49,757 bases of DNA from Bryobacteraceae bacterium (GCA_030041495.1 JASHNT010000059.1:1-49757), one strand, 5' to 3'. Numbered from the stretch's first letter, positions 1 to 9,970 are shown. The notes: a model not told the origin generated them from the sequence alone. A program made the numbers and translations.

Positions 1-1781
1 GGCGCTTGCCCTGGACCGTACACCTTGTCCTGCGCCCAAACGGGATCCCAGCTCAACCGTCCATCCAGCGGTACGGTATTGGAAAACGCAACCGCAGTAA
101 CGCCAGGAATCGCAGCCAGCTTGTCTCGTATCTCTACCTCGGTTCGATTCACTTGTTCCGGCTCGTGCACCTGCGACCACGGCAGCCAGATCCGGAAGAT
201 CTGGATCGATTCCGGATTCCTGAACCCGGGGGCGACGCTCCGCAGAGTTTGGAATGTCCGGATCATCAACCCGGAACCGATCAAAAGAATCAGCGCCAGC
301 GCCATCTGCGCCACCACCAGAACGTTGCTCGCGCGATGCCGCTCTCTGCTCTGGCTGGATGTGCGCCCGATGCCGCGAAGTGCCGTCGCCATCCTCGCAC
401 CGGCGCCCTTCATCACCGGCAGGAGGCTGAATAAAAGTCCCGAAAGCAAAGAGGCGCAGAAGGCGAAGCCCAGCGTCGGCGGATCGATTCCGAGTTCGTT
501 CAAGCGCGGCAAATTCTGTGGGCCAATCCGGATCAGCAGCCGCAGCCCTGCGTACGCCAAGCCTACTCCTACGGCTCCGCCAATCAGACTCAGGAGCATG
601 CTCTCAACCAACAACGCTGCGGCAATCCTGCGCCGGCTCGCCCCCAGCGCGGCGCGGACCGCGAGTTCCTGCTGCCGGCTCCGGGTTCTCGCCAACAACA
701 AATTCGCGACGTTCGCGCAGGCGATCAGCAGCACCATGCTGATCGTGCCCATCAACACCCACAGCGCACTTCCGGTATCCCCGACTACATCTTGTTTGAG
801 AGGGCGCAGCGCCGGTTTGACTACCCAGTTGTCCACGCCCCCGGATCGGCCCGATGGCAAAGGCCAGGCATGCTTCCAGATCTCAATCACGCGCCCCAGA
901 TCGGCATTCGCCTGCTCCAGCGTGACGCCTGGTCTCAATCGCGCAACGCCTTGCAGATAGAAATTGCCCAAGAAAACCTGATCCCGGCGGAAGCGCTGCG
1001 TCGTGATCAATTCCGGTTCCACGTTCAGAAACCGGAACCCCGCGGGCATCACGCCCACAATCTGACGAGGCGTCGAATCCACGGTGATGCCGCGCCCCAG
1101 TACCGATCTGTCGCCGCCAAAGTGGCTTTGCCAGTAGCCGTAGCTGATGATCACCGGTACGGGATCGGTGCCGTCCGGCGTATCGTCGGCTTCCGTGAAC
1201 AACCGCCCGATCACCGGCTGCACGCCGAGCGCCTGCAAGGTTCCGTAGGTCGTGGAGAGAACCCGCGCCTGCTCCGGTTCACCGAGCCCCGTGACACTGG
1301 CCCCGCCCGTTGCCGCGAGTCCGAAGTCTTGAAAAGTCTGGCTCGCCTCCCGATACGTGAAGTACATGCTTGGCGAACAGTTGAAGGGCTTCGCCCCATC
1401 CAGCCCCGACTGCCAGACTCCGACTAGGCGATCCGCATTGGGATATGGCAACGGTTTGATCAATATTCCATCCACCACGCTGAATACCGCCGTTGTCGCG
1501 CCGATTCCAATCCCCAGCGTCAGAACCGCGACGATGGTGAACCCCGGATTGCGCCACAACCCGCGAATCCCATAACACGCATCCCGCCATGCCGTCTCGA
1601 TCGGAACAAAGCTCCACATATCGCGCAATTCCTCCCGGATCTGGGTCTCGTTGCCGAAGGCCGGAACATCCGTATCGGAGCGCTCCGCATCGCGCTCGCG
1701 CATGGCCCGATGAAAGGCGATCTCTTCCCGCAGATCCCGATCCAGGGCGCGGCGCTTGCGGACCTTCAACCACCAACTCAT
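1..1781 (-). CDS. ADOP-type ABC transporter permease (MacB/FtsX-like), 3' end outside window
   Basis: The reading frame is open from an ATG at 1781 to the window edge, so the C-terminus is missing. The protein starts MSWWLKVRKRRALDRDLREE, the short N-terminal extension typical of acidobacterial duplicated orphan permeases. A first membrane segment (NPGFTIVAVLTLGIGIGATT) is followed by a MacB-like periplasmic domain, then membrane segments around VLMGTISMVLLIACANVANL and the ELAVRAALGASRRR motif of FtsX domains. It should be an inner-membrane mechanotransmission or efflux permease; no ATPase gene is adjacent, as is usual for this family. The start overlaps the stop of the upstream PadR gene by one base (TGATG), so the two are probably translationally coupled. 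Substrate unknown. Confidence 0.93.
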   Translation of the reverse strand, partial: MSWWLKVRKRRALDRDLREEIAFHRAMRERDAERSDTDVPAFGNETQIREELRDMWSFVPIETAWRDACYGIRGLWRNPGFTIVAVLTLGIGIGATTAVFSVVDGILIKPLPYPNADRLVGVWQSGLDGAKPFNCSPSMYFTYREASQTFQDFGLAATGGASVTGLGEPEQARVLSTTYGTLQALGVQPVIGRLFTEADDTPDGTDPVPVIISYGYWQSHFGGDRSVLGRGITVDSTPRQIVGVMPAGFRFLNVEPELITTQRFRRDQVFLGNFYLQGVARLRPGVTLEQANADLGRVIEIWKHAWPLPSGRSGGVDNWVVKPALRPLKQDVVGDTGSALWVLMGTISMVLLIACANVANLLLARTRSRQQELAVRAALGASRRRIAAALLVESMLLSLIGGAVGVGLAYAGLRLLIRIGPQNLPRLNELGIDPPTLGFAFCASLLSGLLFSLLPVMKGAGARMATALRGIGRTSSQSRERHRASNVLVVAQMALALILLIGSGLMIRTFQTLRSVAPGFRNPESIQIFRIWLPWSQVHEPEQVNRTEVEIRDKLAAIPGVTAVAFSNTVPLDGRLSWDPVWAQDKVYGPGQA

Positions 1782-2116
1782 CACGGCTCCATCACCCGGG
1801 CGATCGCTAGCACCAGCCGGTTCCAATGCGCGGATTGCGCGGCCAGGTGCTTTCGGCCCGCAGGCGTGAGCTTGTAATATTTCGCCCGCCGGTTGGCTTC
1901 CGATATGCGCCACTCGCTGCTGAGCAACCCTCCCAGCTCCATGCGGTGCAGCGCGGGATACAGCGAGCCCTCCTCCACCCGAAGCACGTCTTCGCTGCGG
2001 GATTCGATCGCGACGGCGATCGCGTATCCGTGAATGGCTCCGCGCGCCAGCGTGCGCAGAATCATCATCTCCAGGGTGCCCTGCACCAGTTCACCGCCGC
2101 CGCGTTGCTTTGGCAT
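1781..2116 (-). CDS. PadR family transcriptional regulator
   Basis: This 111-residue protein has the PadR winged-helix signature: LVQGTLEMMILRTLARGAIHG at the start, then EEGSLYPALHRMELGGLL and the wing RRAKYYKLTPAGRKHL. PadR proteins are dimeric repressors that often control an adjacent permease. Here the stop codon overlaps the start of an ADOP permease by one base, an arrangement common in Acidobacteriota. A perfect -10 hexamer and an inverted repeat lie just upstream, suggesting autorepression. The ligand cannot be predicted. Confidence 0.93.
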   Translation of the reverse strand: MPKQRGGGELVQGTLEMMILRTLARGAIHGYAIAVAIESRSEDVLRVEEGSLYPALHRMELGGLLSSEWRISEANRRAKYYKLTPAGRKHLAAQSAHWNRLVLAIARVMEP

Positions 2117-2119
2117 AGA

Positions 2120-2143
2120 CCGTCTTTACCTAGACGGATTATA
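2120..2143 (-). promoter_or_regulatory. padR promoter -10 and candidate PadR operator
   Basis: On the minus strand a perfect TATAAT (2143-2138) is followed at once by the inverted repeat CCGTCT-N6-AGACGG (2137-2120), which ends 3 bases before the padR ATG. A repressor bound there would cover the transcription start, so PadR autoregulation is the obvious inference. I could not identify a good -35 element. Confidence 0.55.
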
Positions 2144-2181
2144 CCTCAGTCGGCGTGAACCCGCGTCACCCCTGGGCCGGA

Positions 2182-2889
2182 TTACTTCTTCCCCGCCTCG
2201 CCCACGTGCATCTTCGCCAACTGCCGCCGCAGGGCTTTGCCGTAGGCGGCCTCAGGGTCGGTCGCGAACTTCTCGCTGCCGATCAGTTCGATATGCCCCA
2301 GAGCATCGACGTCGCCTGACCTCGCGCTCACCAGAGCCATCCACAGGTCTGAGCGAAACGAGGTAAACCCCATCAGCCCTCCCGCCACAAACTGCACCGT
2401 CTTTCGGGCGCCGGTCTGCAGACTCCCGCTCGCTCCCGCGAATATTAAAGCGTCAGCCTCCGCGGCGCACGGCAGCAGCGCGACCTCATCGCCCAAACTC
2501 GCGACGCCCTTCCGAACCTCGCTTCCGCGCTTCCGCATTTGAGCCAACAACCCGCTATATTTTTGCTGGAGCTCCACCATGGCCTGGCGCACGGCATCCG
2601 TTACTGCGTCGGAGCTATAGTCCGAGACCACAGTGGCGCCGGCGGAGGAGAACGCGTCAACCACCATCCGGTCCACTTTAGGCCTCCAGTCCTCGGACTC
2701 CTTGGTCATCGGTTCGCCGCCCTTCATGCTCACTTTGGAAAGAGTCGCCCCGACCGGCAGGATGCAAATCTTGTGCACCGGCGTTTTCGAGGCCGCGAAA
2801 TGCTCATTCAATGTGGTGCTATCTTCCGCTAAGGCCAGCCCGCACCCCATCAAAGCGAACCACAGCGGACCTGCCAGTGCCCGGAACAC
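2182..2889 (-). CDS. exported protein of unknown function
   Basis: The 235-residue product starts at a GTG, has a hydrophobic N-terminus (LAGPLWFALMGCGLALA) and then a soluble domain. Cleavage after ALA is plausible; LMGC could instead be a lipobox, making it a lipoprotein. The body (for example ICILPVG and VVSDYSSDAVTDAVRQAM) resembles alpha/beta lipoproteins that assemble on membranes, but I do not recognise a named family. The gene starts 4 bases after the stop of the M48 protease gene, so the two are very likely one transcript and the product may be a periplasmic partner of the protease. Confidence 0.7.
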   Translation of the reverse strand: MFRALAGPLWFALMGCGLALAEDSTTLNEHFAASKTPVHKICILPVGATLSKVSMKGGEPMTKESEDWRPKVDRMVVDAFSSAGATVVSDYSSDAVTDAVRQAMVELQQKYSGLLAQMRKRGSEVRKGVASLGDEVALLPCAAEADALIFAGASGSLQTGARKTVQFVAGGLMGFTSFRSDLWMALVSARSGDVDALGHIELIGSEKFATDPEAAYGKALRRQLAKMHVGEAGKK

Positions 2890-2893
2890 CGTT

Positions 2894-4222
2894 CTATTTC
2901 GCCGGCGCGCCCGGCGCGCCCTCCAGGGCCCCTATTCTGCGTTCAATCCGCAGCCGGTCCACGGCGTTTGGAGCCGCCAGTTTGAGGTACTGGCGATACT
3001 CCGCCGCGGCTTGCTCGCGTTTGCCCTCGTCCTCATAAAGCGATCCGAGCCCGCGATGAGCATCGGCAAGCTGCGGATCTTCGCCAATCGCTTTGATGTA
3101 GTCCGCCTCCGCCCTCGACCGGTTCGCAGCCAGTGCCGCGGGTCCTTCGGGCTTCGCCAGAAGAACCTCTTGTTCCTCGGCCGCGGTGCGTTTCAGCATC
3201 ATAGTCCGGTCGTCCTTGATTCCCGCCCTGGTCGACTCCGCCGGCTCGGGCTGCGGCGTCTTCGCGCCCAGACCGCGGTAGGCATCGGCCAAGAGAGACT
3301 CATTTAACGCATCGTTCGGCTGCCAATCCACCAGGCGCTGCGCCCGCGCGACCGCCGTGCGAGCCCGCCGGTTCTGCAGATCCTCCTCTATGCTGTACCG
3401 AATGACGCCGCGCATCTGCGCCAAGTAATCGTTATCGCTTACCGTGGCCGGCGATTCCGTATGCTCCCCGGAAGCAAGCTTCTGCGCGGAGGCAATTCGC
3501 GCGACCAGCTTGGGATGCGTCCGCCAGAACGGCTCAACCGGCTCGTATTCGATCTTCTCATCCAGCAATTGCAACGCCTGCGGCATCGCGGAGCCGTCGT
3601 ATTGAGCTTTCGTCAGCCGCGCGAAGCCCTGGTCGTCGGCCTCCTGCTCCAATTCCCGGCTGTACCCATACACCGTGGCCACCACAACCACCTGACTGAG
3701 CGTAGCCGCGGCCGAAAGCGACGCGCCAAACGCCCCTCCCACCGGCACCGCCGGCCCAACCAACGCCACGATGTTCAACGCCAGCGATTTTTTCCGGATA
3801 CTGCGATTGAGTTCAAACTCGTGGCGATTGACGACGTGTGTGATCTCGTGCGCCAACACCGCCGCGAACTGCGACTCGTTGTGCATCACCGCAATCAAGC
3901 CAGTGTTCACATAGATGGACCCGTTGGCCAAGGCAAAGGCATTAATCATCGGATCGCGCAGGATGTGAAACCGGTACGCCACGCGGTCCGGAACGGGACT
4001 TACGGCGTTCAACCGTTGACCCACCCTATTCAGCAGCGCATCCGCCTGAGTATCCCGATATATCAGGCCGTCTTTTTCAAACTGCCTGTCCAGAGCGTCG
4101 GATTCGGCAAGGAGTTTCTCTTCCGGCTCGCCGAAATGGAAAGAAGCTTTCGCACCGCCCGCCGCGTAGATAGAGCCCACGCCCGCTAACAAAATCCAAA
4201 TTATTGTGCCGGGCCGGTTCAC
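2894..4222 (-). CDS. M48 family zinc metalloprotease with C-terminal TPR region
   Basis: A periplasmic protease similar to BepA/Oma1-like M48 enzymes. From the GTG at 4222 (442 residues) it has a signal peptide (IIWILLAGVGSIYAAG), the zinc motif HEITH at residues 125-129 and the third-ligand motif EQEAD with Glu192. A TPR-like region follows, with a clear repeat near the C-terminus (QLADAHRGLGSLYEDEGKREQAAAEYRQ). The frame stays open further upstream, to 4435, but that part overlaps the esterase gene and looks non-coding. The GTG is chosen because it begins the signal peptide and sits 10 bases after a promoter-like -10. It probably serves in outer-membrane protein quality control. The exported 2889 gene follows 4 bases downstream. 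Confidence 0.88.
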   Translation of the reverse strand: MNRPGTIIWILLAGVGSIYAAGGAKASFHFGEPEEKLLAESDALDRQFEKDGLIYRDTQADALLNRVGQRLNAVSPVPDRVAYRFHILRDPMINAFALANGSIYVNTGLIAVMHNESQFAAVLAHEITHVVNRHEFELNRSIRKKSLALNIVALVGPAVPVGGAFGASLSAAATLSQVVVVATVYGYSRELEQEADDQGFARLTKAQYDGSAMPQALQLLDEKIEYEPVEPFWRTHPKLVARIASAQKLASGEHTESPATVSDNDYLAQMRGVIRYSIEEDLQNRRARTAVARAQRLVDWQPNDALNESLLADAYRGLGAKTPQPEPAESTRAGIKDDRTMMLKRTAAEEQEVLLAKPEGPAALAANRSRAEADYIKAIGEDPQLADAHRGLGSLYEDEGKREQAAAEYRQYLKLAAPNAVDRLRIERRIGALEGAPGAPAK

Positions 4223-4232
4223 GCTTTGGTTC

Positions 4233-4261
4233 AGTATAACGGCAAGCTCGCGGCGCCGCAA
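4233..4261 (-). promoter_or_regulatory. promoter of the M48 protease gene
   Basis: On the minus strand TTGCGG (4261-4256) and TATACT (4238-4233) are separated by exactly 17 bases. TATACT ends 10 bases before the GTG start at 4222, so the message would have almost no 5' leader. No Shine-Dalgarno is seen. Confidence 0.5.
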
Positions 4262-4319
4262 GAAGGGAAATCCATAACAATTGGCCGCGCCGGACCCCCG
4301 ATTGCTTCGAGATTTTGCG

Positions 4320-5774
4320 CTACCGCTTCGCCACCGCCGCCCCCGGAGCCTTGATATACCGGCTCGCGAATTCCAAAAACGTCGGCCAGTTCGGAGCATC
4401 CGTGTGCCCGCTGGTATGCTGCCGGAAAGCGACATCGCCGCCGATCAAAGCCGTCCCGATCGGAGGAAATTCGGTCGTCCCCATGTCTTTCTTCCCCAGC
4501 AGCCGGTACACCGGCCCCGCGTACGCCGCGGCCAGGAACGTCCCCTTGGCGTCCACCCATCCGTCGCCTTCGGTCGCGCCCGCGCTCAGAAACACCGGCC
4601 GGGGAGCGCACATCGCCACCAGCTCATGCGAATCCACCGGCAGATCGTCCCAATGCAGCGGGCCCGCGTATTTCAGAAAATTGCCCGCCATCCAGTGATA
4701 CTCGTTGACCGCCGCGACGTTCTCCACCAGCTCACCCCAATTCCGCCGATGCATCTTCGCGCCGCCCTCGCCCGATGAGCTGACGTACGCAATTGCAAAC
4801 CGCTGATCGTAAGCCATCGCCACAATCGTCGCCTTGCCCCAACGCGAATGGCCTTCCAGCCCAACCTCCTTCGCGTTGACGGCCCTATCGGTTTCCAGAT
4901 AATCCAGCAGCCGGCTCGCGCCCCAGGCCCACGCTCGCAGCACTCCCCAATCGTCAGGCTTGCGAGGCTGCCCCTTCAGCGACAGCCCGATGATGCCCTC
5001 CTTCAAACCCGCTCCATTATCCGCCTGGACACTCCCGGTGTTCAGATTCGCGTAGCCCCACCCCTTCGCGAGCAACTGCTGCGCGGCGCTCGGTCCCTGC
5101 GGCGCCCTTCCAGGGCCTCCTCTTGCACCGCCCTTTAGCGCCGGGTTCGGACCCCGCCCCCGCCCGCCACCCGGAAACCCTCCGCCGCCGAACAGAATCA
5201 TCACCGGCACCGGACCCGCCGCATGCGCCGGCAGATTCAGCGTCGCCTGAATATCCACCGTGATGGCCGGATCGGAGGAATTGTCCGCGTGCCCGACAAG
5301 CTGCCTGGTGACGATGTCGAAGTCGCCGTTCTTGCCCTCCTCCGTGCTCTTCACTTCCCACTTCACTTTCGGCGCATTCTTCGGCACGCGGCCGTAAATT
5401 TCGCGATCGAAATCCTCTACGATCTCCGGCCGCCGCTCTTTCCACCACATCTTCGCGCTGGTGACTTTCTTGCCGTTCTTCAGCGTCAGAGGATCGGGAT
5501 AGTTGGGATATGGGTTGGCCTTCGACTCATCATAGTTGGCGTAATTCGGCGCGTTTTTATCGTTCCCGTTCGCGCCCTGCCGCAGCTTGCCGATGTGAAG
5601 TTGATCCAGCATCGCCTGCCGATCGGCCTCCGAAGCAAGCTGCGTCGGCGACGGAGCCTTCGCCGCGCGAGCGGCCGCGGGGGGCGGAGCCTCTTGAAAC
5701 GCCCACAGACCGGCTGCGCCGATGAAGAGTCCGGCAGTAAGAGCGGGATAAAAAATTGAACGTGAAGCGTGCAC
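4320..5774 (-). CDS. CE15-type glucuronoyl esterase / alpha/beta hydrolase, exported
   Basis: The carbohydrate esterase 15 family cleaves 4-O-methyl-glucuronate esters that link xylan to lignin. The GTG at 5774 is preferred because AGGAGG (5785-5780) lies 5 bases upstream; a GTG six codons earlier has no such site. The 484-residue protein has an N-terminal anchor or signal (ALTAGLFIGAAGLWAF). Catalytic candidates are Ser310 in LEGHSRWGKAT, Glu336 in SSSGEGGA and His457 in TSGHTDAPNW. In fungal CE15 enzymes the nucleophile motif is GCSRxGK; here Cys is replaced by His, as is common in bacterial members. A Gly/Pro/Arg-rich insert (about residues 197-228) is unusual. The substrate is inferred from the family only. 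Confidence 0.85.
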   Translation of the reverse strand: MHASRSIFYPALTAGLFIGAAGLWAFQEAPPPAAARAAKAPSPTQLASEADRQAMLDQLHIGKLRQGANGNDKNAPNYANYDESKANPYPNYPDPLTLKNGKKVTSAKMWWKERRPEIVEDFDREIYGRVPKNAPKVKWEVKSTEEGKNGDFDIVTRQLVGHADNSSDPAITVDIQATLNLPAHAAGPVPVMILFGGGGFPGGGRGRGPNPALKGGARGGPGRAPQGPSAAQQLLAKGWGYANLNTGSVQADNGAGLKEGIIGLSLKGQPRKPDDWGVLRAWAWGASRLLDYLETDRAVNAKEVGLEGHSRWGKATIVAMAYDQRFAIAYVSSSGEGGAKMHRRNWGELVENVAAVNEYHWMAGNFLKYAGPLHWDDLPVDSHELVAMCAPRPVFLSAGATEGDGWVDAKGTFLAAAYAGPVYRLLGKKDMGTTEFPPIGTALIGGDVAFRQHTSGHTDAPNWPTFLEFASRYIKAPGAAVAKR

Positions 5775-5795
5775 GGCTGCCTCCTGGCTCACCTC

Positions 5796-5801
5796 ATTAT
5801 A
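5796..5801 (-). promoter_or_regulatory. -10 box upstream of the CE15 esterase gene
   Basis: A perfect TATAAT on the minus strand ends 21 bases before the GTG start, with AGGAGG in between. Unlike several genes here, this message would have a normal short leader with a Shine-Dalgarno. No convincing -35 was found. Confidence 0.45.
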
Positions 5802-6181
5802 TGCCCCAGACCGCCGGCCAAGACCCGATGATATTCCGGTAGCGATGAAGCAAGCTACCTTAAAAGTCGATAATCAGGAAGAATTATGCTTCCTTCCTGG
5901 TGGAGGAAACAAGCGGGCGTGGATGCGTCCAGTGAGCTTTGCCTGGTTACCGCTGCAGCGTCAGCCCGAAATCAACTGCATCCTCATCCGCGATGTCCGC
6001 TTCTCACAGTCGGCAGCCAGGGCTCTGCGGACCCACGCAGCGCTGTCGATCGTGATTCTCAGTTTCCCGCAGCTAAGAGCACAACTATTGCTGGAGGCCT
6101 TCGCCGAACCGTGGGCGCAGCTTCCGATCACGCCCCGAACCGGTGAAGTCCTCTGTTTGCCACCACCGAAGCAGTAGACGC
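5802..6181. other. intergenic stretch without a supported gene
   Basis: About 380 bases lie between the esterase promoter and the promoter of the 6217 gene. Open frames of up to 110 codons exist on the plus strand but show no ribosome site, signal peptide or recognisable motif. The only structure seen is a small inverted repeat, GGTAGC-N10-GCTACC (5838-5859), without a T-tract. Confidence 0.5.
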
Positions 6182-6210
6182 TTGCCTCCCATCCATGGCC
6201 AGAGTATTCT
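6182..6210 (+). promoter_or_regulatory. promoter of a leaderless mRNA
   Basis: TTGCCT (6182-6187) and TATTCT (6205-6210) are separated by exactly 17 bases, and the ATG at 6217 follows 6 bases after the -10. Transcription would start at or within a base of the ATG, giving a leaderless message. No Shine-Dalgarno is present. Confidence 0.6.
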
Positions 6211-6216
6211 CAGCAC

Positions 6217-7557
6217 ATGAGGACCCGGCTTTCGCTTCTGTTTAGCGTCGCCGCTGTCCTCCACAGCGCCGCTTGGGCGCAAAACGCCACTTCGGCCAAC
6301 GACCCGCGAGATCTGCTGCTGCGTGTCCGCCAGAACGTCACTGGCACTCTGGCTCGCCTGCCTCGATACCTGTGCACATTGACCATTGATCGCGTGCAAT
6401 ACGCGCCTCCGATAGTCCACGCCGGCTCCTGCGATGCGCTTGTCGCGCAGCAACGCAATGGACGCACCGGGCGGATCGCGGCCACCGACCGACTTCGCCT
6501 GGACGTCGCCATCGCTGCCTCCAACGAAATTTACTCCTGGGTCGGCGAGGACCGCTTCAACAATCCCGACGTCTTCGACCTCGTCAAGGACGGCGCTCTT
6601 CAGACCGGAGTCCATTCCACCTTCCTCGCCGCCATTTTCCGCGACGACGTAGCCAGCTTCTCTTACAATGGCGAAACCAAGGTCGACGGGCGCGAACTCG
6701 CCGAGTTCAGCTTTGAAGTCCCCCAGGAGCGCAGCCACTATCTGTTCGGCAATCGTGTCGAGGATTCAGTGGTGGGATACGGCGGCAACTTTCTGGCCGA
6801 TCCCAACACCGCGGACCTGGTCCGCTTAACCGTCCGCACCGCCGCGCTTCCGGAGGACTCCGGCGCTTGCCAGGCAACCACCACTCTGGATTACACCCAC
6901 ATGCGGCTCAACGATTCCGATTTCCTACTCCCTCGCCAGGCTCAACTCGACATCCTCAACCTCGACGGCGTCGAGCTGCACAACAGCACCGTCTATTCGA
7001 GTTGCCACGAATTCGTCGGAGAGTCTACGCTGAAATTCGGCGATGCCGATGCAAGCTCGGCCGCAGCAGGCGCCTCCGCCGCATCCTCTTCCGCGCCCGC
7101 CTGGCCGCCCGCCGGCGCGGTATTCAAGCTTCGCTTCGATCAAGCCATCGACACGAAGACAGCCGCCGCCGGTGACCGCATCCTGGCAAGGCTGAACAGC
7201 CCCATCAAGGATATTTCCACCAGGGCGGTTCTCATTCCGGAGGGCGCCGTGGTGACTGCCCGCATCGTGAAGCTGCAACACTTTTTCTCCGGGCCCACTC
7301 CGGCGGTCCGAATGCTCGTGAAACTGGAAACCGTCACTGTCGGCGGATCCGCGCGTCCTCTCGTCGCCGACTTCGCCCCGGATGCACGGACCCTCGCCAG
7401 TAGGTCGCCCCTCTGGTTCGGTGGTTGGGATGCGGTAGCCGACCCACACGTCGCAACGCTCCAATTCCAGAACGCCGGCGCCGGATTCGTCATCAAGAGC
7501 GGGCTCGAATCCACCTGGACCACCTTGACCGATCCCGGAAGCGCCATTCACCCCTAA
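6217..7557 (+). CDS. exported protein of unknown function
   Basis: The 446-residue product begins with a clear signal peptide (LSLLFSVAAVLHSAAWAQ). The region after it (DLLLRVRQNVTGTLARLPRY) and the body look like exported acidobacterial proteins with beta-rich domains; the sections near residues 170 and 360 contain alternating hydrophobic strands. A low-complexity Ala/Ser linker (about residues 278-295) separates two halves. The C-terminal half (GDRILARLNSPI, AVLIPEGAVVTARIV) reads like the barrel domain found in conjugation or secretion accessory proteins, where a pore size or surface value is set, but this is weak. No function can be assigned. Confidence 0.75.
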   Translation: MRTRLSLLFSVAAVLHSAAWAQNATSANDPRDLLLRVRQNVTGTLARLPRYLCTLTIDRVQYAPPIVHAGSCDALVAQQRNGRTGRIAATDRLRLDVAIAASNEIYSWVGEDRFNNPDVFDLVKDGALQTGVHSTFLAAIFRDDVASFSYNGETKVDGRELAEFSFEVPQERSHYLFGNRVEDSVVGYGGNFLADPNTADLVRLTVRTAALPEDSGACQATTTLDYTHMRLNDSDFLLPRQAQLDILNLDGVELHNSTVYSSCHEFVGESTLKFGDADASSAAAGASAASSSAPAWPPAGAVFKLRFDQAIDTKTAAAGDRILARLNSPIKDISTRAVLIPEGAVVTARIVKLQHFFSGPTPAVRMLVKLETVTVGGSARPLVADFAPDARTLASRSPLWFGGWDAVADPHVATLQFQNAGAGFVIKSGLESTWTTLTDPGSAIHP

Positions 7558-7816
7558 TTCCTGGTCATTTTCTCCCGCCGTGCCCGCACGTTAGCGCTTT
7601 TTCACAAGCCTCTGCGCCACGCGAGCCGGTTTATCTTTGCCGCAGAGAGGTTGGTGCTCCCATTGGCTTCCAACCCACCACGCCGCCCGCGACCCCGGGA
7701 TAGCCGGGCGGCAACGTTGTTTCGATGGGGGAGCCTCCGCGAGCCTTACAGTGGGACCCGTGCCGTCATGGGCAAACCGGCGGATAGGGAGCTCCTGAAA
7801 AACTTGGAACCGATGA

Positions 7817-9970
7817 TCAAAGCTTGAAAGCAACCACCGCTAGAGGCGGCAGGGTCAAGGCCAGGCTCGCCGGACGTCCGTGGCACGGCGCGCTCGTCGC
7901 CGCCGCCCATCCTCCGTTGCCCATGTTCGACCCTCCGAACATCTCCGCGTCCGTGTTCAAAATCTCGCGATACGTGCCTTCCCTGGGAACGCCCACGCGA
8001 TAGTTGCGCCTCGGCACCGGAGTGAAATTGCAAACGAACACGATAAAATCGTCGCGATTGCGCGCATAGCGGATGAAGCTGATCACGCTTGCTTCCGAGT
8101 CATGGAAGTCGATCCACTCGAAACCGCGGTAATCGTCATCCACTTCGTACAGTGACGGCTCACGTTGGTACAGAAAGTTGAGCTCGCGCACCAACGTCTG
8201 CAAGGTGCGATGCACCGGATAGTCCAGCAGCCACCACGGCAGGCTCTCTTCGCTGTTCCACTCCCAGGTCTGGCCGATCTCGCAGCCCATGAACATCAGC
8301 TTCTTGCCCGGATGCCCGAACATATACGCTAGAAACGCGCGCGCGTTGGCGAAGCGTTGCCATTCATCTCCCGGCATTTTTCCCATCAGGTGCGCCTTGC
8401 CGTGCACCACTTCGTCGTGCGAAACCGGCAGCACGAAGTTTTCCGTGAACGCGTACAGCATGCTGAAGGTGATGCTGTTCTGGTGATATTTGCGGTACAC
8501 CGGATCGGTGGAAAAATATCCCAGCATGTCGTGCATCCAGCCCATGTTCCACTTCATGGTGAAGCCCAGGCCGTTGGAATACGTCGGCCGAGACACGCCG
8601 CTCCACGCCGTCGATTCCTCCGCCACCGTCATCGCCCCCGGCACCTGGTGAGCCAGCTCATTGAACCGCCGCAGAAACGCGATCGCCTCAATATTTTCGC
8701 GGCCTCCGTAACGGTTCGGAATCCACTCGCCCTCGCGCCGCGAATAATCCAGATACAAAAGCGACGCCACCGCGTCCACGCGCAACCCGTCGATGTGGAA
8801 CTCCTTCAGCCAATACAGAGCGTTCGACAACAGAAACGTCAGCACCTCATTGCGGCCGAGGTTGAAGATCGCCGTGCCCCAATCCCGATGTTCGCCCTGC
8901 CGCGGATCGGCGTGCTCATACAACGCCGTGCCGTCAAACCGGTACAGTCCATGCGGATCGTGCGGAAAATGCGCGGGAACCCAATCCACCAGCACCCCGA
9001 TCCCCGCTCGATGGCAGCAGTCGACGAAATATCGGAAATCGTCCGGCGTGCCGAAGCGCGACGTGGGCGAGTAATAGCCGGTGATCTGATAACCCCAGGA
9101 ACCGGAAAAAGGATGCTCCGCCACCGGCATCAGTTCGATGTGCGTGAAACCCATGCGGACCGCATACTGGGAGAGCTTGTCCGCCAGCTCGCGATACGAT
9201 AGCAGCGAATTGTTATCGCCCCGCAACCAGGACCCTAGATGCACCTCGTAAACCGAGAACGGCTCGCGCAGAATATTGGCGCGGGCACGGCGCTCCATCC
9301 ACTCCGCATCGCCCCACTCAAACTGCGAATCGCCCCATACGATCGATGCGCTCTTCGGTGGGACCTCCGCGAAGAAACCGTAAGGATCGCTGTGATCCTG
9401 CACGTTGCCGCCTTTGGCAAGCACCGAATATTTGTAAGGTACTCCCGCCGTCACGCCGGGCAGAAAAATCTCCCACACGCCGCCATCGCGCAGGCGCATC
9501 GGATGGCGCGTCCGATCCCACCCATTGAAATCGCCGGTGACGGCGACCACTTCCGCGTTCGGAGCCCATACGGCAAATCTCGCGCCGTCAACGCCCTCGC
9601 ACTTAGTAAGGTGCGCGCCAAGCGTGCGATAACTTTCGTAGTTCGATCCCTCGCCGTGAAGGTGCAGCTCAAACGGGGTGAGCAGGGGCGGAAAGCGGTA
9701 GGGATCGTCCAGATCCACCGATTCGCCCGAATGCAGCGTCAGGCGAAAACGATAATCGTGCGTCGGCTCCGGCGCCTCCACCGTGAAGAATCCCGCCGGG
9801 CCCTGCTGCATCGGCGTGATGCTGTCATCGCAGTCGATGAACTGCACTTCACGCGCTTGCGGCAGCCACGCCCGAATGATGGCTTCGTGCGGACCCAAAA
9901 ACGAAAAAGGGTCGCGATGTTTGCCCCGCATCACCGCTTCAATCTGCGGCTCGAGCTGCTGTTCTGGCAT
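7817..9970 (-). CDS. glgB: 1,4-alpha-glucan branching enzyme GlgB (GH13)
   Basis: GlgB makes alpha-1,6 branches during glycogen synthesis in the cytoplasm. The 717-residue length from the ATG at 9970 matches the family. An N-terminal CBM48-type region ([21 protein letters not shown]) precedes the GH13 barrel, with Asp399 in DGLRVDAV as nucleophile, Glu451/452 in TVAEEST as acid/base and Asp519 in [10 protein letters not shown] as the third carboxylate. A longer in-frame version would run 58 codons into the divergent deaminase gene and has no family similarity there. The start lies 19 bases from that of the divergent gene. No other glycogen gene is in the window. Confidence 0.97.
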   Translation of the reverse strand: MPEQQLEPQIEAVMRGKHRDPFSFLGPHEAIIRAWLPQAREVQFIDCDDSITPMQQGPAGFFTVEAPEPTHDYRFRLTLHSGESVDLDDPYRFPPLLTPFELHLHGEGSNYESYRTLGAHLTKCEGVDGARFAVWAPNAEVVAVTGDFNGWDRTRHPMRLRDGGVWEIFLPGVTAGVPYKYSVLAKGGNVQDHSDPYGFFAEVPPKSASIVWGDSQFEWGDAEWMERRARANILREPFSVYEVHLGSWLRGDNNSLLSYRELADKLSQYAVRMGFTHIELMPVAEHPFSGSWGYQITGYYSPTSRFGTPDDFRYFVDCCHRAGIGVLVDWVPAHFPHDPHGLYRFDGTALYEHADPRQGEHRDWGTAIFNLGRNEVLTFLLSNALYWLKEFHIDGLRVDAVASLLYLDYSRREGEWIPNRYGGRENIEAIAFLRRFNELAHQVPGAMTVAEESTAWSGVSRPTYSNGLGFTMKWNMGWMHDMLGYFSTDPVYRKYHQNSITFSMLYAFTENFVLPVSHDEVVHGKAHLMGKMPGDEWQRFANARAFLAYMFGHPGKKLMFMGCEIGQTWEWNSEESLPWWLLDYPVHRTLQTLVRELNFLYQREPSLYEVDDDYRGFEWIDFHDSEASVISFIRYARNRDDFIVFVCNFTPVPRRNYRVGVPREGTYREILNTDAEMFGGSNMGNGGWAAATSAPCHGRPASLALTLPPLAVVAFKL

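Noticed and set aside
5845-6177. 110-codon open frame on the plus strand
   Set aside because: No ribosome site, signal peptide or recognisable motif, and the start lies inside a small hairpin loop.
7591-7833. 80-codon minus-strand frame after glgB
   Set aside because: It overlaps the glgB 3' end and shows no motif; nothing else is evident in 7558-7816.
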